A DNA stretch of 13,607 bases from JBAWXE01 sp037144255 (GCA_037144255.1 JBAWXE010000075.1:1-13607); one strand, 5' to 3'; positions 1 to 7,437 are shown, counted from the stretch's first letter. Notes: generated by a model from the sequence alone, not told the origin. Made by a program: numbers and translations.

Positions 1-1420
1 CTATATAGGTACTCCATATGAGTGTAGATAATGTAGAATCGAACTTGCAAATGATACCATCCTGATTGCCTTGCAGGCTGGTCTGAATGGCATTAGAGGT
101 GGTAGGGAAGTCGGCAGACTGAGTAGAACCTGTTATGTATATCTGTCCTTCTTTGTCTACTATCACTTCACTTCTGGCATCATCACCGTAGTTGTGTTTC
201 AGGTGTCCATATATTATCTCTGTAGAGTCAAAATTGACACCATCTGCCTGACTACCACCTAAATAGGTAGAACCCAATAATGCTGTACCTGTTGAGTTGA
301 GTTTAGTGATCAAGATATCGTAATCTCCATTCAGGCTTACATCATATGCACCCGCAGTAACTGGGTAATCGGGCGAATTGGTACGACCCGCAATGATCAG
401 ATTATTGAAAGCATCTACTATCATGCTATGTGGGCGCTCATTCATACTGCCACCAATATAGGTAGCATAGATGCGGTTAGTACCATTGGGATTATACTTG
501 ATGATGGCTATATCACTTCCATATTGAGTTCCCGAAGCCCCGGGGCCACCTGCATAGTTTATCTGAAAGGCACCTGTACTTACAGGAAAGCCAGGACCGT
601 GTGCAATGCCACCGGCAAAGAAATCACCTTGTTCATCATATGTAGCTGTGAATCCCCAGTTATCAGCAGTAGAGCCGGTAAAAGTGGCGAATACAACGGT
701 GGGGTCTATCACCAATGTTTGTGTAGCATCATAGCCACTAGGGAAGCTATAAGAAACTTGTGAGCCCCTTAATGAATATGAGCATACTACCTGTACTTTG
801 TTACCATTGATATACTGATAAGCATATGGGCTCATTTCTTGAACATCGCCTACAGAGGTAGCTATAATAAGGCTACCATCTTTGATAGACAGTTTATCGG
901 CTCCGTTGAATTGCAGTTTCAATTGTTGTACATCAGTACCGGGTTGTACTATGAACTCATATTCCATATTACCTCTTTGAGATGAGATATGCATATCAAT
1001 ACCTTTATAGAGGTGTTTGTAATCCATTTCCATAAAAGGATGAATACCACTCTTCCATCTGTTAGGGTCTTTGCCCAGAAAATAATTGAAGTATGAAGAT
1101 TCTTCTTTGCTACCAACTATCTCAGGCATAAGTGCACCTGAAAAACTCATTTTATAAGCATGGTACTTAAGTACAGGAGGGTTCATTACTTGTCCATGTT
1201 CATAACCATCTATACGGCCATCATTTGATGGATCGCCTATGAGGTAAGTGATACCATCATTTTGCAGAAATATATCGCTTTTACCAGTCATAGCTTTATA
1301 GCGGAAGGGTCCATCCCATTGACCTCTGTTCTCTATAAACTCTATAGGCGACTGTGCGTATGATGCAGTAGCTATTGTAAATAGAGCAGCCAATAAACGG
1401 AGTGACTTATTATATTCCAT
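1..1420 (-). CDS. DUF7948/SBBP-repeat secreted beta-propeller protein, partial (C-terminus off left edge)
   Basis: The reading frame is open from an ATG at 1420 down to base 1 with no stop, giving 473 codons of an incomplete protein. Residues 1-22 form a signal peptide (hydrophobic LLAALFTIATA ending in SYA before Q23). It is followed by FIENRGQW, the hallmark start of the DUF7948 domain, which extends to about residue 265. The rest carries SBBP-type propeller repeats, seen as ATYIGGSMNE and STYLGGSQAD followed by glycine and aspartate-rich strands such as DILITKLNSTG. Known relatives in Bacteroidota are large cell-surface or secreted proteins that often end in a PKD and a type IX secretion sorting domain. 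That end is outside the window, so T9SS export is inference. Function is unknown; adhesion or matrix roles are often guessed for the family. The AT-rich 120 bases upstream (1421-1541) must hold its promoter, but I see no clear one. It lies downstream of the anti-sigma gene on the same strand. Confidence 0.88.
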   Translation of the reverse strand, partial: MEYNKSLRLLAALFTIATASYAQSPIEFIENRGQWDGPFRYKAMTGKSDIFLQNDGITYLIGDPSNDGRIDGYEHGQVMNPPVLKYHAYKMSFSGALMPEIVGSKEESSYFNYFLGKDPNRWKSGIHPFMEMDYKHLYKGIDMHISSQRGNMEYEFIVQPGTDVQQLKLQFNGADKLSIKDGSLIIATSVGDVQEMSPYAYQYINGNKVQVVCSYSLRGSQVSYSFPSGYDATQTLVIDPTVVFATFTGSTADNWGFTATYDEQGDFFAGGIAHGPGFPVSTGAFQINYAGGPGASGTQYGSDIAIIKYNPNGTNRIYATYIGGSMNERPHSMIVDAFNNLIIAGRTNSPDYPVTAGAYDVSLNGDYDILITKLNSTGTALLGSTYLGGSQADGVNFDSTEIIYGHLKHNYGDDARSEVIVDKEGQIYITGSTQSADFPTTSNAIQTSLQGNQDGIICKFDSTLSTLIWSTYI

Positions 1421-1541
1421 ATGATAAATTGTAATGAATAGATAATATTCGTACAAGTAAATTTAATAAATTTAGCTATATGATCTGTCATTACTTTATA
1501 TCAAAGCGGAATATAAGGTGCCGGTATGAAAGAATACATGA

Positions 1542-2048
1542 CTAGGCTTTGTTCGATCTAGGTTTTCTAAGCCAAGAATCGAGTAAAACCAGACCCAATA
1601 GCACATTGATGAGGATCAAAATATTCAGGAACCTGTTATTAAGTATGGCGACTAGTTTCAGATCTTTGATATTGAAGGGTAGGGCAGGGTTGCTGATACC
1701 ATTGCTATAATCTGTAACAGATAGTGCGTATATGGTAGTTCCTGCAATTAGGAGGATGAAGAAGGCAGCTATGCCTTTTACAATATTTCGGTTAATATAA
1801 GTTTTGGTGGCCGGGGCAATATCTGTATGCACAATGACATCCATTACATTCTTAGTAAAACGCATGGAAGGCATGTCAGGCTCGCAATGCTGTGCTATCC
1901 TCTTATGAAATGCAGCTATCTCTGTATGACGTTGTTGCCATTGGGCATTGGTGACTATGAGATCGGCTATGCGAGCCATAGAAGACGCATCGCAGCTAGC
2001 ATCCAGATACTCCCAAATTTGCAGGTCTATATCCTCAATATTTTCCAT
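1542..2048 (-). CDS. putative anti-sigma factor, two-TM membrane protein
   Basis: A 168 aa protein encoded 46 bases downstream of the ECF sigma gene on the same strand, the usual place for a cognate anti-sigma factor. The N-terminal 85 residues are soluble and begin with IWEYLDASCD, resembling the WxYLDG-like opening of Bacteroidota anti-sigma proteins. Two hydrophobic segments follow, about residues 89-109 and 140-158, then a basic tail (RKPRSNKA). I infer that the N-terminal part binds the sigma factor in the cytoplasm and that the segment between the helices (about 110-139) is periplasmic. The HxxxCxxC zinc-binding motif of classical ZAS anti-sigma factors is absent; the only close pair is H53-C54. 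The call therefore rests on position, topology and general resemblance rather than a diagnostic motif. It is expected to be co-transcribed with the sigma factor, since no promoter or terminator is apparent in the 46-base gap. Confidence 0.7.
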   Translation of the reverse strand: MENIEDIDLQIWEYLDASCDASSMARIADLIVTNAQWQQRHTEIAAFHKRIAQHCEPDMPSMRFTKNVMDVIVHTDIAPATKTYINRNIVKGIAAFFILLIAGTTIYALSVTDYSNGISNPALPFNIKDLKLVAILNNRFLNILILINVLLGLVLLDSWLRKPRSNKA

Positions 2049-2094
2049 ATCACGGTGTTCTTATAATAAAGTTAATGAATGTTATGCTTATTAA

Positions 2095-2667
2095 TTATTG
2101 TAGTTCATTTAAATAATGAGGTTCTAGTATTTCTTTTAGCTTTTGTCGGGCACGAAAGAGGCGTACCTTAACGAGATTGGGAGTAATACCCATTATCATA
2201 GCTATTTCTTCCAACGACTGTTCTGATAAATAGAATAGTGTAATTACCTCTGAATCAGTTTCCGATAACTTGCTAATTGCATTATCCAAGAGATGTTTTT
2301 GGTTTTTTAGCTCCAAACGGTCACATGGACGATCAGCGCCATGTCTTTCAGCAGCCAGCTGTAATTGTTCATCGCCAGGGAGGGCGGTATTATTCTTGTT
2401 CTTTCTCAATTGAGAAAGGCAAGTAGTGTGTACTATAGTATATAGCCAAGTACTGAACTTGCTAGCACCTTTAAAATCGGCTAAATAACGGTAAGCTTTT
2501 ACAAATACATCTTGAGCCATCTCTTCGGCCAGTTCGCGGTCATCTACATAGCGCATAGCCAGAGTGAAAACATATGACTGATATCGCTCTACAAGCACAG
2601 TATAAGCCTGTTGCCTGCCTTGCAATACCATTTGTATCACTGCCATATCATCTTCCTGTCGCTGCAT
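2095..2667 (-). CDS. ECF-type RNA polymerase sigma factor
   Basis: A 190 aa sigma-70 family protein of the extracytoplasmic-function type with regions 2 and 4 only. Region 2 spans about residues 18-88, with the conserved DDRELAEEMAQDVFVKAYRYL helix (split here by core-binding residues) and the promoter-melting segment FSTWLYTIVHT. Region 4 spans about 128-178, with LSEQSLEEIAMIMG followed by the recognition helix TPNLVKVRLFRARQKL. It directs RNA polymerase to a small alternative regulon. The start is ambiguous. M1 at 2667 lies only about 10 bases beyond the -10 box of the candidate autoregulatory promoter (2677-2706). M8 at 2646 is preceded by AGGAAG, leaves a normal leader and still keeps region 2. 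M1 retains the acidic DD before AVIQ that many family members have. A putative anti-sigma gene follows in the same transcription unit. Confidence 0.93.
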   Translation of the reverse strand: MQRQEDDMAVIQMVLQGRQQAYTVLVERYQSYVFTLAMRYVDDRELAEEMAQDVFVKAYRYLADFKGASKFSTWLYTIVHTTCLSQLRKNKNNTALPGDEQLQLAAERHGADRPCDRLELKNQKHLLDNAISKLSETDSEVITLFYLSEQSLEEIAMIMGITPNLVKVRLFRARQKLKEILEPHYLNELQ

Positions 2668-2676
2668 GTAATGAGA

Positions 2677-2706
2677 TAAGACGCTATAATGTATATTTAG
2701 GTTACA
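2677..2706 (-). promoter_or_regulatory. ECF-type promoter of the sigma/anti-sigma operon
   Basis: Read on the minus strand, TGTAACC (2706-2700) is followed by exactly 16 bases and then CGTCTTA (2683-2677). The layout, an AAC-containing -35 and a CGTC-type -10 about 16 bases apart, is that of ECF sigma promoters. It sits just upstream of the sigma gene and is repeated in mirror orientation at 2738-2767. Autoregulation by this sigma factor is an inference from that match. Confidence 0.7.
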
Positions 2707-2737
2707 ACAGGTTTCTTGAAAAATACTACAAAAGATC

Positions 2738-2767
2738 TGTAACCTGATAACATAGGGTGTAGTCTTA
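2738..2767 (+). promoter_or_regulatory. ECF-type promoter for the divergent DUF6249 gene
   Basis: TGTAACC (2738-2744), a 16-base spacer, then AGTCTTA (2761-2767). This matches the sigma-operon promoter at 7 of 7 positions in the -35 box and 6 of 7 in the -10 box, with an identical spacer length. Transcription would start near 2774 and leave a leader of about 57 bases before the ATG at 2831. A separate housekeeping-like candidate (TTG at 2782-2784 and TATATTTA at 2804-2811) overlaps the leader, so the gene may have two promoters. Confidence 0.65.
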
Positions 2768-2830
2768 GTTAGTGTACAAAGTTGGTCAACTATTACAACA
2801 TACTATATTTAACAACTAAAAATCAATAAA

Positions 2831-3208
2831 ATGGGTGCTGAAGCATTAATACCGATAATAACAAGTGTTGCTATGTTTGCCATGATATTTGGCATAGTCT
2901 ATTTACGTAACAAGGAGAATATGTCCCTGATAGAAAGGGGCATCAATCCGAGACAAAACCATGGTGGGCCAAGACCATATCTGTATCTTAAATATGGATT
3001 GCTAATGTGTGGTGCAGGTATAGGGCTACTGATAGCCATGTTTGTAGATATCAATATGCCAATAAGAGCTGTAACACAAGGTGGACAAGCATATGTAAAA
3101 GATAACCCTGCTATTTACTTTGCGATGATATCCATATTTGGAGGACTGGGGCTAGTAATATCTTACTATATAGAAAAGAAAGAGTTGCAGAAAAGGAAAG
3201 ATAATTAA
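2831..3208 (+). CDS. DUF6249-family small membrane protein
   Basis: A 125 aa protein with three hydrophobic segments, about residues 5-25, 53-72 and 94-114. The first two are joined by YLRNKENMSLIERGINP. This loop, with an N-terminal helix running into a charged LIERG motif, is the signature of DUF6249 proteins, which are common in Bacteroidota. Their biochemical function is not known. The C-terminus is highly charged (EKKELQKRKDN) and probably cytoplasmic. It is divergent from the ECF sigma factor and has its own copy of the ECF-type promoter, so it is a likely member of that sigma factor's regulon, perhaps in envelope stress. In many Bacteroidota, DUF6249 genes sit beside ECF sigma genes. 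A strong terminator follows at 3240-3277, so it is probably transcribed alone. Confidence 0.82.
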   Translation: MGAEALIPIITSVAMFAMIFGIVYLRNKENMSLIERGINPRQNHGGPRPYLYLKYGLLMCGAGIGLLIAMFVDINMPIRAVTQGGQAYVKDNPAIYFAMISIFGGLGLVISYYIEKKELQKRKDN

Positions 3209-3211
3209 AAC

Positions 3212-3225
3212 GCTTATCGATAAGC
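3212..3225. repeat. 14-bp perfect palindrome after the DUF6249 gene
   Basis: GCTTATCGATAAGC is a perfect palindrome beginning four bases after the stop codon. It has no loop or T-run, so it is not a terminator by itself. It could be a protein-binding site or part of a structured 3' end, or it could be chance. Confidence 0.4.
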
Positions 3226-3239
3226 ACGCAGTATAATAA

Positions 3240-3277
3240 TAACCCACCAATAAGAAGATGGTGGGTTATCATTTTTT
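3240..3277 (+). terminator. intrinsic terminator of the DUF6249 gene
   Basis: A perfect 10-bp stem, TAACCCACCA (3240-3249) pairing with TGGTGGGTTA (3259-3268), has a 9-base loop and is followed by TCATTTTTT. It lies 31 bases past the stop codon and ends before the next gene on the same strand. It therefore separates the two plus-strand genes. Confidence 0.88.
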
Positions 3278-3292
3278 ATATCTTTATGTACA

Positions 3293-3862
3293 ATGAAATA
3301 TCTGTTGTCAATAAGTGCTTTATTGTGTATGCTATTGCTTGTGAGTTATTGTCCTAAAGGAGATAATAAACTAGCAGAAGAACAGTACCTGAACTATATG
3401 GTAGCTATACAGAACTATTCATCGTTCAATTACTTTACAGTAGTAAAAGTGAAGAACTTAAATACGGGTGAGGTGAAAGAAATATGTACTTATGGATCTG
3501 CTGTAATTGGCTCACTGAGCTATGAGCTAAATAGTAAGCCTCATAGTAATGTAGTGCAAAATGTTTTTGAAATTGCAGGAGGGCGACATAACAGGTACTT
3601 TGAACTGAAAAATAAGCAAGCACTAGATAATATATCGTTCAATAGCTACAATACCCAAGCTCTGGTTGCTATCAAAAAGGAATATAATTTTGATAAGATC
3701 GGCGATACCATCAAAAAAGATAAAAAGTATTCTATACGATTGCCAATGAATAAGAAGCTAGCATTTGCTCATGCATTATTCAACAAGGGCTACTTATCCG
3801 GAGAGAATAACCGACCAGATGGTATACTGTACTATGTGGACAGAACCAAAGAGGGGTATTAG
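3293..3862 (+). CDS. exported hypothetical protein
   Basis: A 189 aa protein that I do not recognise. Residues 1-19 form a hydrophobic leader (MKYLLSISALLCMLLLVSY) followed by C20. The -1 residue is tyrosine rather than G, A or S, so a lipoprotein lipobox is doubtful and plain signal-peptide export or an N-terminal anchor is equally possible. The remainder is soluble, lysine and asparagine rich and of mixed alpha/beta character, with a segment of short beta-like stretches (YFTVVKVKNLNTGEVKEICTYGS, given here only as residues 47-69). No catalytic motif is apparent. It starts 16 bases after the T-run of the preceding terminator. Its 3' end is separated by a single base from the convergent MocR-type gene, with no terminator hairpin in the junction. 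Codon use resembles that of its neighbours. Confidence 0.7.
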   Translation: MKYLLSISALLCMLLLVSYCPKGDNKLAEEQYLNYMVAIQNYSSFNYFTVVKVKNLNTGEVKEICTYGSAVIGSLSYELNSKPHSNVVQNVFEIAGGRHNRYFELKNKQALDNISFNSYNTQALVAIKKEYNFDKIGDTIKKDKKYSIRLPMNKKLAFAHALFNKGYLSGENNRPDGILYYVDRTKEGY

Positions 3863-3863
3863 A

Positions 3864-5291
3864 TTACATCATCTCCTTGACCAAAGTACCCAATTTCTTC
3901 AAAGCTTTATCAATCTGAGGTGTCCAGGTCATACCATAGCTGAGGCGCATACAATTGTGGTAACGATCTTGTAAGCTAAACATAGTGCCGGGAGCAATAC
4001 TAATCTTATGCAACATGGCCTCCTGATACAAATGATAAGTATCAATCTTCTTGTTCAATTCGGCCCATAGGATAAAGCCACCTTTGGGATTAGTGAGTTT
4101 TACACCCTCAGGAAAATATTCACCAATAGCACGAGTGAAATGCAGACTATTGGCGTGTAGGGTTTGGCGTAACTTTCTAAGATGATGCTCGTAACGGCCT
4201 GTAGCTAGGAAGTTAGCAATTGCTTCCTGCTGAATGGTAGCAGATGTTATACTGTTGTAAAGTTTAAGTTGTTTTATCTGATCCATGTACTTGCCGGGTG
4301 CTACCCATCCTACTCGATAGCCAGGTGCCAATGTTTTAGAGATAGAGCTACACCATAGTACATTGCCCTCTTCATCAAAGCTTTTACAAGTGCGAGGTCT
4401 TTTCTTTCCAAAGTACACATCACCATAGAGGTCGTCCTCTATCAATGGTACACCATTCTTTGATAAAAGTTTTACCATAGCCTCTTTTTGCTCATCAGGC
4501 ATACAGTAACCGAGCGGGTTGCTAAAATTGGTGACCAAGAAACATGCCTTGATAGTGTGTTTCTGCAGTGCTTTTTTTACATCATCAGGGTCTACGCCGG
4601 TATCAGGGTCGGTAGGGAGTTCTAATACCTTGAGTCCCAAGTTTTTAGCATATCGGAGTACTCCAAAATATACAGGGCTTTCTACAGCAATTGTATCACC
4701 GGGTTTGGTAAGAGCCATGAGGCAATAGGCAATAGCATTCATACAGCCGGCAGTAGTGATGAGGTCGGCAGCTTGTAAGTGACCACCCCAATGAATAGAC
4801 CATCGAGCGATCTGCCTACGCAGAAATTCGTTTCCTTGTATTTGTTCGTAAGTGATACCATTAGCAGGTAGATCGCGCATGGCTTGCATCATGGCTTTGT
4901 TGAGTTTGGCAAGAGGTAAGATCTCAGGAGCAGGAACGCTGAGGGAGAAGCGCGTAACGCCCTGCATCGAAAAATCGTCGTAAACCTCGCCTATCATGGT
5001 TTCTACGTTCTTTGCCTTCACAGTTTGCAGAGGGTTGCTCTTGCCTATTTTTTTAGGGAATCGGGAAGGGTTGAAACTTACATAATAGCCTGACTGTGGA
5101 CGAGATTCTATAAGTCCTTTACCTTCAAGGTAATAGTATGCCTGAAGGGTTGTGCTCATGCTAATACCATGTTCCTCGCTAAGCATGCGAACAGAAGGGA
5201 GTTTGTCACCAATATTGAGCACCTGGTCCATTATTTGTTGTTCAATTGTCTCAGCGATTTGCAGATATAGATGCCCATTTTTCTTCATCAT
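3864..5291 (-). CDS. MocR/GntR-family PLP-dependent transcriptional regulator
   Basis: A 475 aa fusion typical of MocR regulators. Residues 5-73 form a GntR winged-helix DNA-binding domain (KLPSVRMLSEEHGISMSTT, then LEGKGLIESRPQSGYYV). Residues about 110-472 form a fold-type I aminotransferase domain. The PLP-binding set is complete: K319 in SISKTLAPG as the Schiff-base lysine, N258 in NFSNPLG, D286 and Y289 in IEDDLYGD, and R449 in MRLSYG for the substrate carboxylate. In the family the aminotransferase domain serves as an effector sensor (PLP plus an amino acid or a related amine) and is rarely a true enzyme, although the intact residues do not exclude catalysis. It is divergent from the EamA transporter/aminotransferase operon, and by analogy with other MocR proteins it probably controls that operon and itself. 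A second ATG (M2) directly follows the first. PdxR-like control of vitamin B6 is a less likely alternative, because no pdx genes are adjacent. Confidence 0.92.
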   Translation of the reverse strand: MMKKNGHLYLQIAETIEQQIMDQVLNIGDKLPSVRMLSEEHGISMSTTLQAYYYLEGKGLIESRPQSGYYVSFNPSRFPKKIGKSNPLQTVKAKNVETMIGEVYDDFSMQGVTRFSLSVPAPEILPLAKLNKAMMQAMRDLPANGITYEQIQGNEFLRRQIARWSIHWGGHLQAADLITTAGCMNAIAYCLMALTKPGDTIAVESPVYFGVLRYAKNLGLKVLELPTDPDTGVDPDDVKKALQKHTIKACFLVTNFSNPLGYCMPDEQKEAMVKLLSKNGVPLIEDDLYGDVYFGKKRPRTCKSFDEEGNVLWCSSISKTLAPGYRVGWVAPGKYMDQIKQLKLYNSITSATIQQEAIANFLATGRYEHHLRKLRQTLHANSLHFTRAIGEYFPEGVKLTNPKGGFILWAELNKKIDTYHLYQEAMLHKISIAPGTMFSLQDRYHNCMRLSYGMTWTPQIDKALKKLGTLVKEMM

Positions 5292-5322
5292 CCCATTTTT
5301 TAATAAAATAAACTGTTATGGT

Positions 5323-5330
5323 CAAAAATA
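5323..5330 (-). promoter_or_regulatory. candidate -7 element for the MocR-type gene
   Basis: On the minus strand TATTTTTG matches the Bacteroidota -7 consensus TAnnTTTG exactly and lies 31 bases before the start codon. No TTG is present at the usual -33 distance, so the promoter is only half supported. Confidence 0.45.
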
Positions 5331-5346
5331 TGAAAATTGTATCTGT

Positions 5347-5379
5347 ATTGTTTTGATTTTTTTTTTGAATTTTGTTTTG
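5347..5379. promoter_or_regulatory. direct repeats in the MocR/EamA divergent region, possible operator
   Basis: TTGTTTTG occurs at 5348-5355 and again at 5372-5379, 24 bases apart on the same strand, in the 115-base divergent region. MocR regulators often bind direct repeats in such regions. The sequence is T-rich, which raises the odds of coincidence. A -7-like GAATTTTG (5367-5374) for the EamA operon overlaps the second copy, so a protein bound there would affect that promoter. Confidence 0.35.
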
Positions 5380-5406
5380 TAATTAATTCTACCCCAAGGT
5401 TCTTCT

Positions 5407-6369
5407 ATGAGTAAACAGGCAAAGGCGTACATGGCATTAGTATTTATCAGTATAGTATGGGGTACTACCTATCTGGGTATTCGGGTAGGTGCTATGCATT
5501 ATCCTGCATTTCTTTTTGCCGGTGTGCGCCAAGTGAGTGCGGGTATCATACTGATGAGTATTGCATTACTTATTAGTAGGCAATATGATGTTAGCAGAAA
5601 GAATGTAGTACAACAAATGATAGTAGGGTTCATGCTTATAACAATGGGTAATGGACTAGTGACATGGGGAGAAAAGTATGTACCTAGTGGTATAGCAGCA
5701 CTTATCTGCTCAATGATGCCTATATGTGCAGTGATCATCAATTTGAGTTCTTCTAAGAAAGAGCATTTCAATTTGATGATAGGTATAGGTATGTTATTGG
5801 GGTTTGCAGGAGTAGGACTGATATTCAAAGACAATCTGGCCGATCTGGCTAATAAGTCTTATTTGTTAGGTATCATTTGTGTATTCACTGCTACTTTCTT
5901 CTGGTCATTAGGTAGTATACGAAATAAAAAGAGTGTTGCCCCGATCAATGCGATACTGAATTCAGGTATGCAATTGTTCTTTGGAGGAGTATTCCTATTA
6001 TTATTCAGCCCCGTAGTAGATACCTATAAAGATATGGTGCTATGGCAACCAGAGGCATTGATGGCATTAGTATATCTTATCATATTCGGGTCGGTACTGG
6101 CATATGCAGCTTATATGTTTGCGCTTAGTGAATTGCCTGTGGGTGTAGTGACACTTTATGCATATATCAATCCGTTGGTAGCTGTATTAGTCGGGTATTT
6201 GGTATTACATGAACAGCTAACATGGTATACGGCATTGGCCATCACCACTATAATAGTAGGTGTATTTTTTGTAAACAAAGGATATAGAAAGGCACATAAA
6301 TCAATATTAGAAAAGGAATTATTACTTAAACCAATCATTTCAATGCCAGAATCGGCACAATCAGAATAG
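5407..6369 (+). CDS. EamA/DMT-superfamily transporter
   Basis: A 320 aa inner-membrane protein with about ten transmembrane helices arranged as two EamA repeats (about residues 8-137 and 152-291). The first helix carries FISIVWGTTYLGIRVG, the usual opening of EamA proteins. The second repeat opens with IICVFTATFFWSLGSI and closes with YAYINPLVAVLVGYLVLHEQLT, a strongly conserved EamA motif. Family members are mostly exporters of amino acids or other metabolites. The substrate cannot be read from sequence. Context, with a PLP-type regulator opposite and a branched-chain aminotransferase 15 bases downstream, makes an amino acid or a related compound a fair guess. It is the first gene of a four-gene operon. 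The ATG at 5407 is chosen because it directly precedes the first helix. Confidence 0.9.
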   Translation: MSKQAKAYMALVFISIVWGTTYLGIRVGAMHYPAFLFAGVRQVSAGIILMSIALLISRQYDVSRKNVVQQMIVGFMLITMGNGLVTWGEKYVPSGIAALICSMMPICAVIINLSSSKKEHFNLMIGIGMLLGFAGVGLIFKDNLADLANKSYLLGIICVFTATFFWSLGSIRNKKSVAPINAILNSGMQLFFGGVFLLLFSPVVDTYKDMVLWQPEALMALVYLIIFGSVLAYAAYMFALSELPVGVVTLYAYINPLVAVLVGYLVLHEQLTWYTALAITTIIVGVFFVNKGYRKAHKSILEKELLLKPIISMPESAQSE

Positions 6370-6384
6370 ACTATAACTACTTAT

Positions 6385-7434
6385 ATGGAATACACTATCT
6401 CAATTACATCGCAAGCTGAAAGGTCTGTAACAGACACAAAATTGACACCATTTGGTAAACAACCAACGGAACATATGTTCATTGCGGAGTATCGCGATGG
6501 AGAATGGCATGAGGCGAGAATAATACCGTTCTGTGATCTGGTACTGAGTCCATTTGCCTTATGTCTACATTATGGACAGACTGTTTTTGAAGGTTTGAAA
6601 GCCTTTACGATGGAAGATGGCAGTATCAATATATTTAGACCTGATAAGCACTATGAGCGTTTTCAGAAATCATTGCAACGCATGTGTATGCCACATGTTC
6701 CTAAAGGTCTGTTTATGGAAGCGTTGCACCAATTAGTGCAACTGGATGCTAGCTGGGTACCCACAGAAGCTGATGGATCCTTGTATATTAGACCATTTAT
6801 GATCGCTACAGAGCCACGTATAGGGGTGAAGATAGGAGAGGAGTTCTTGTTTATGATAGTTTGTAGTCCGGCTTACCAATATTATGCCAATCCGCTGAAA
6901 GTAAAAGTGGAAACACATTTTGTAAGAGCAGCTGAGGGCGGAACAGGTGCAGCAAAATGTGGAGGTAATTATGGAGGTGCATTCTATCCTACACAATTAG
7001 CCAAAGAAGCAGGATATGACCAAGTGTTATGGACAGATTCAAAAACACATGAGTATTTTGAAGAATCGGGTACTATGAACCTGATGTTCTATCTTAACAA
7101 TAAATTGATAACACCACCACTGTCTGGTACTATACTTGATGGAGTAACAAGAGATTCAATGTTGACACTGGCAGTGGAACTGGGGATAGAAACAGAAGTG
7201 CGCCCGGTGAGCCACAGAGAAATACAGGAAGCATTAGAAAGTGGCGTAAGAGTAGAGGCTTTTGGTGCGGGAACAGCGGCAGTAGTGGCACCGATAGAGA
7301 CCATAGCTATAGGTGATAAGCACTACACATGCTATATAGGGCCAGATGCAACTATGTATAAACTGCAAAAAGCATTGTTGAATATTCGTAAGGGCATCAG
7401 CCCGGATAATTATAACTGGAATTATATAGTATAA
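6385..7434 (+). CDS. ilvE: branched-chain-amino-acid aminotransferase (BCAT type II)
   Basis: A 349 aa fold-type IV PLP aminotransferase that interconverts leucine, isoleucine or valine and their 2-oxo acids, using 2-oxoglutarate/glutamate, in the cytoplasm. It matches the longer BCAT type found in eukaryotes and many Bacteroidota. Visible landmarks are LHYGQTVFEGLKAF (about 61-74), YIRPFMIATEPRIGV (134-148), the PLP lysine K191 in GTGAAKCGGNYGG, E227 in EESGTMN for the pyridine nitrogen, the SGTILDGVTRDS cofactor-phosphate region (247-258) and FGAGTAAVVAPI near 293-304. It begins 15 bases after the EamA stop and ends 3 bases before the GNAT gene, so translation is probably coupled within one operon. 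It may serve general leucine/isoleucine/valine synthesis or a catabolic or export role linked to the MocR regulator. Whether another ilvE copy exists cannot be judged here. Confidence 0.93.
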   Translation: MEYTISITSQAERSVTDTKLTPFGKQPTEHMFIAEYRDGEWHEARIIPFCDLVLSPFALCLHYGQTVFEGLKAFTMEDGSINIFRPDKHYERFQKSLQRMCMPHVPKGLFMEALHQLVQLDASWVPTEADGSLYIRPFMIATEPRIGVKIGEEFLFMIVCSPAYQYYANPLKVKVETHFVRAAEGGTGAAKCGGNYGGAFYPTQLAKEAGYDQVLWTDSKTHEYFEESGTMNLMFYLNNKLITPPLSGTILDGVTRDSMLTLAVELGIETEVRPVSHREIQEALESGVRVEAFGAGTAAVVAPIETIAIGDKHYTCYIGPDATMYKLQKALLNIRKGISPDNYNWNYIV

Positions 7435-7437
7435 TAT

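Noticed and set aside
71..763. Short plus-strand reading frames at 71-262 and 428-763
   Set aside because: They lie antisense to the open minus-strand DUF7948/SBBP protein, which has a clear signal peptide and domain match, so they are shadows.
3293..3352. Lipoprotein lipobox at C20 of the exported hypothetical protein
   Set aside because: The residue before the cysteine is tyrosine, which does not fit the G/A/S requirement at -1.
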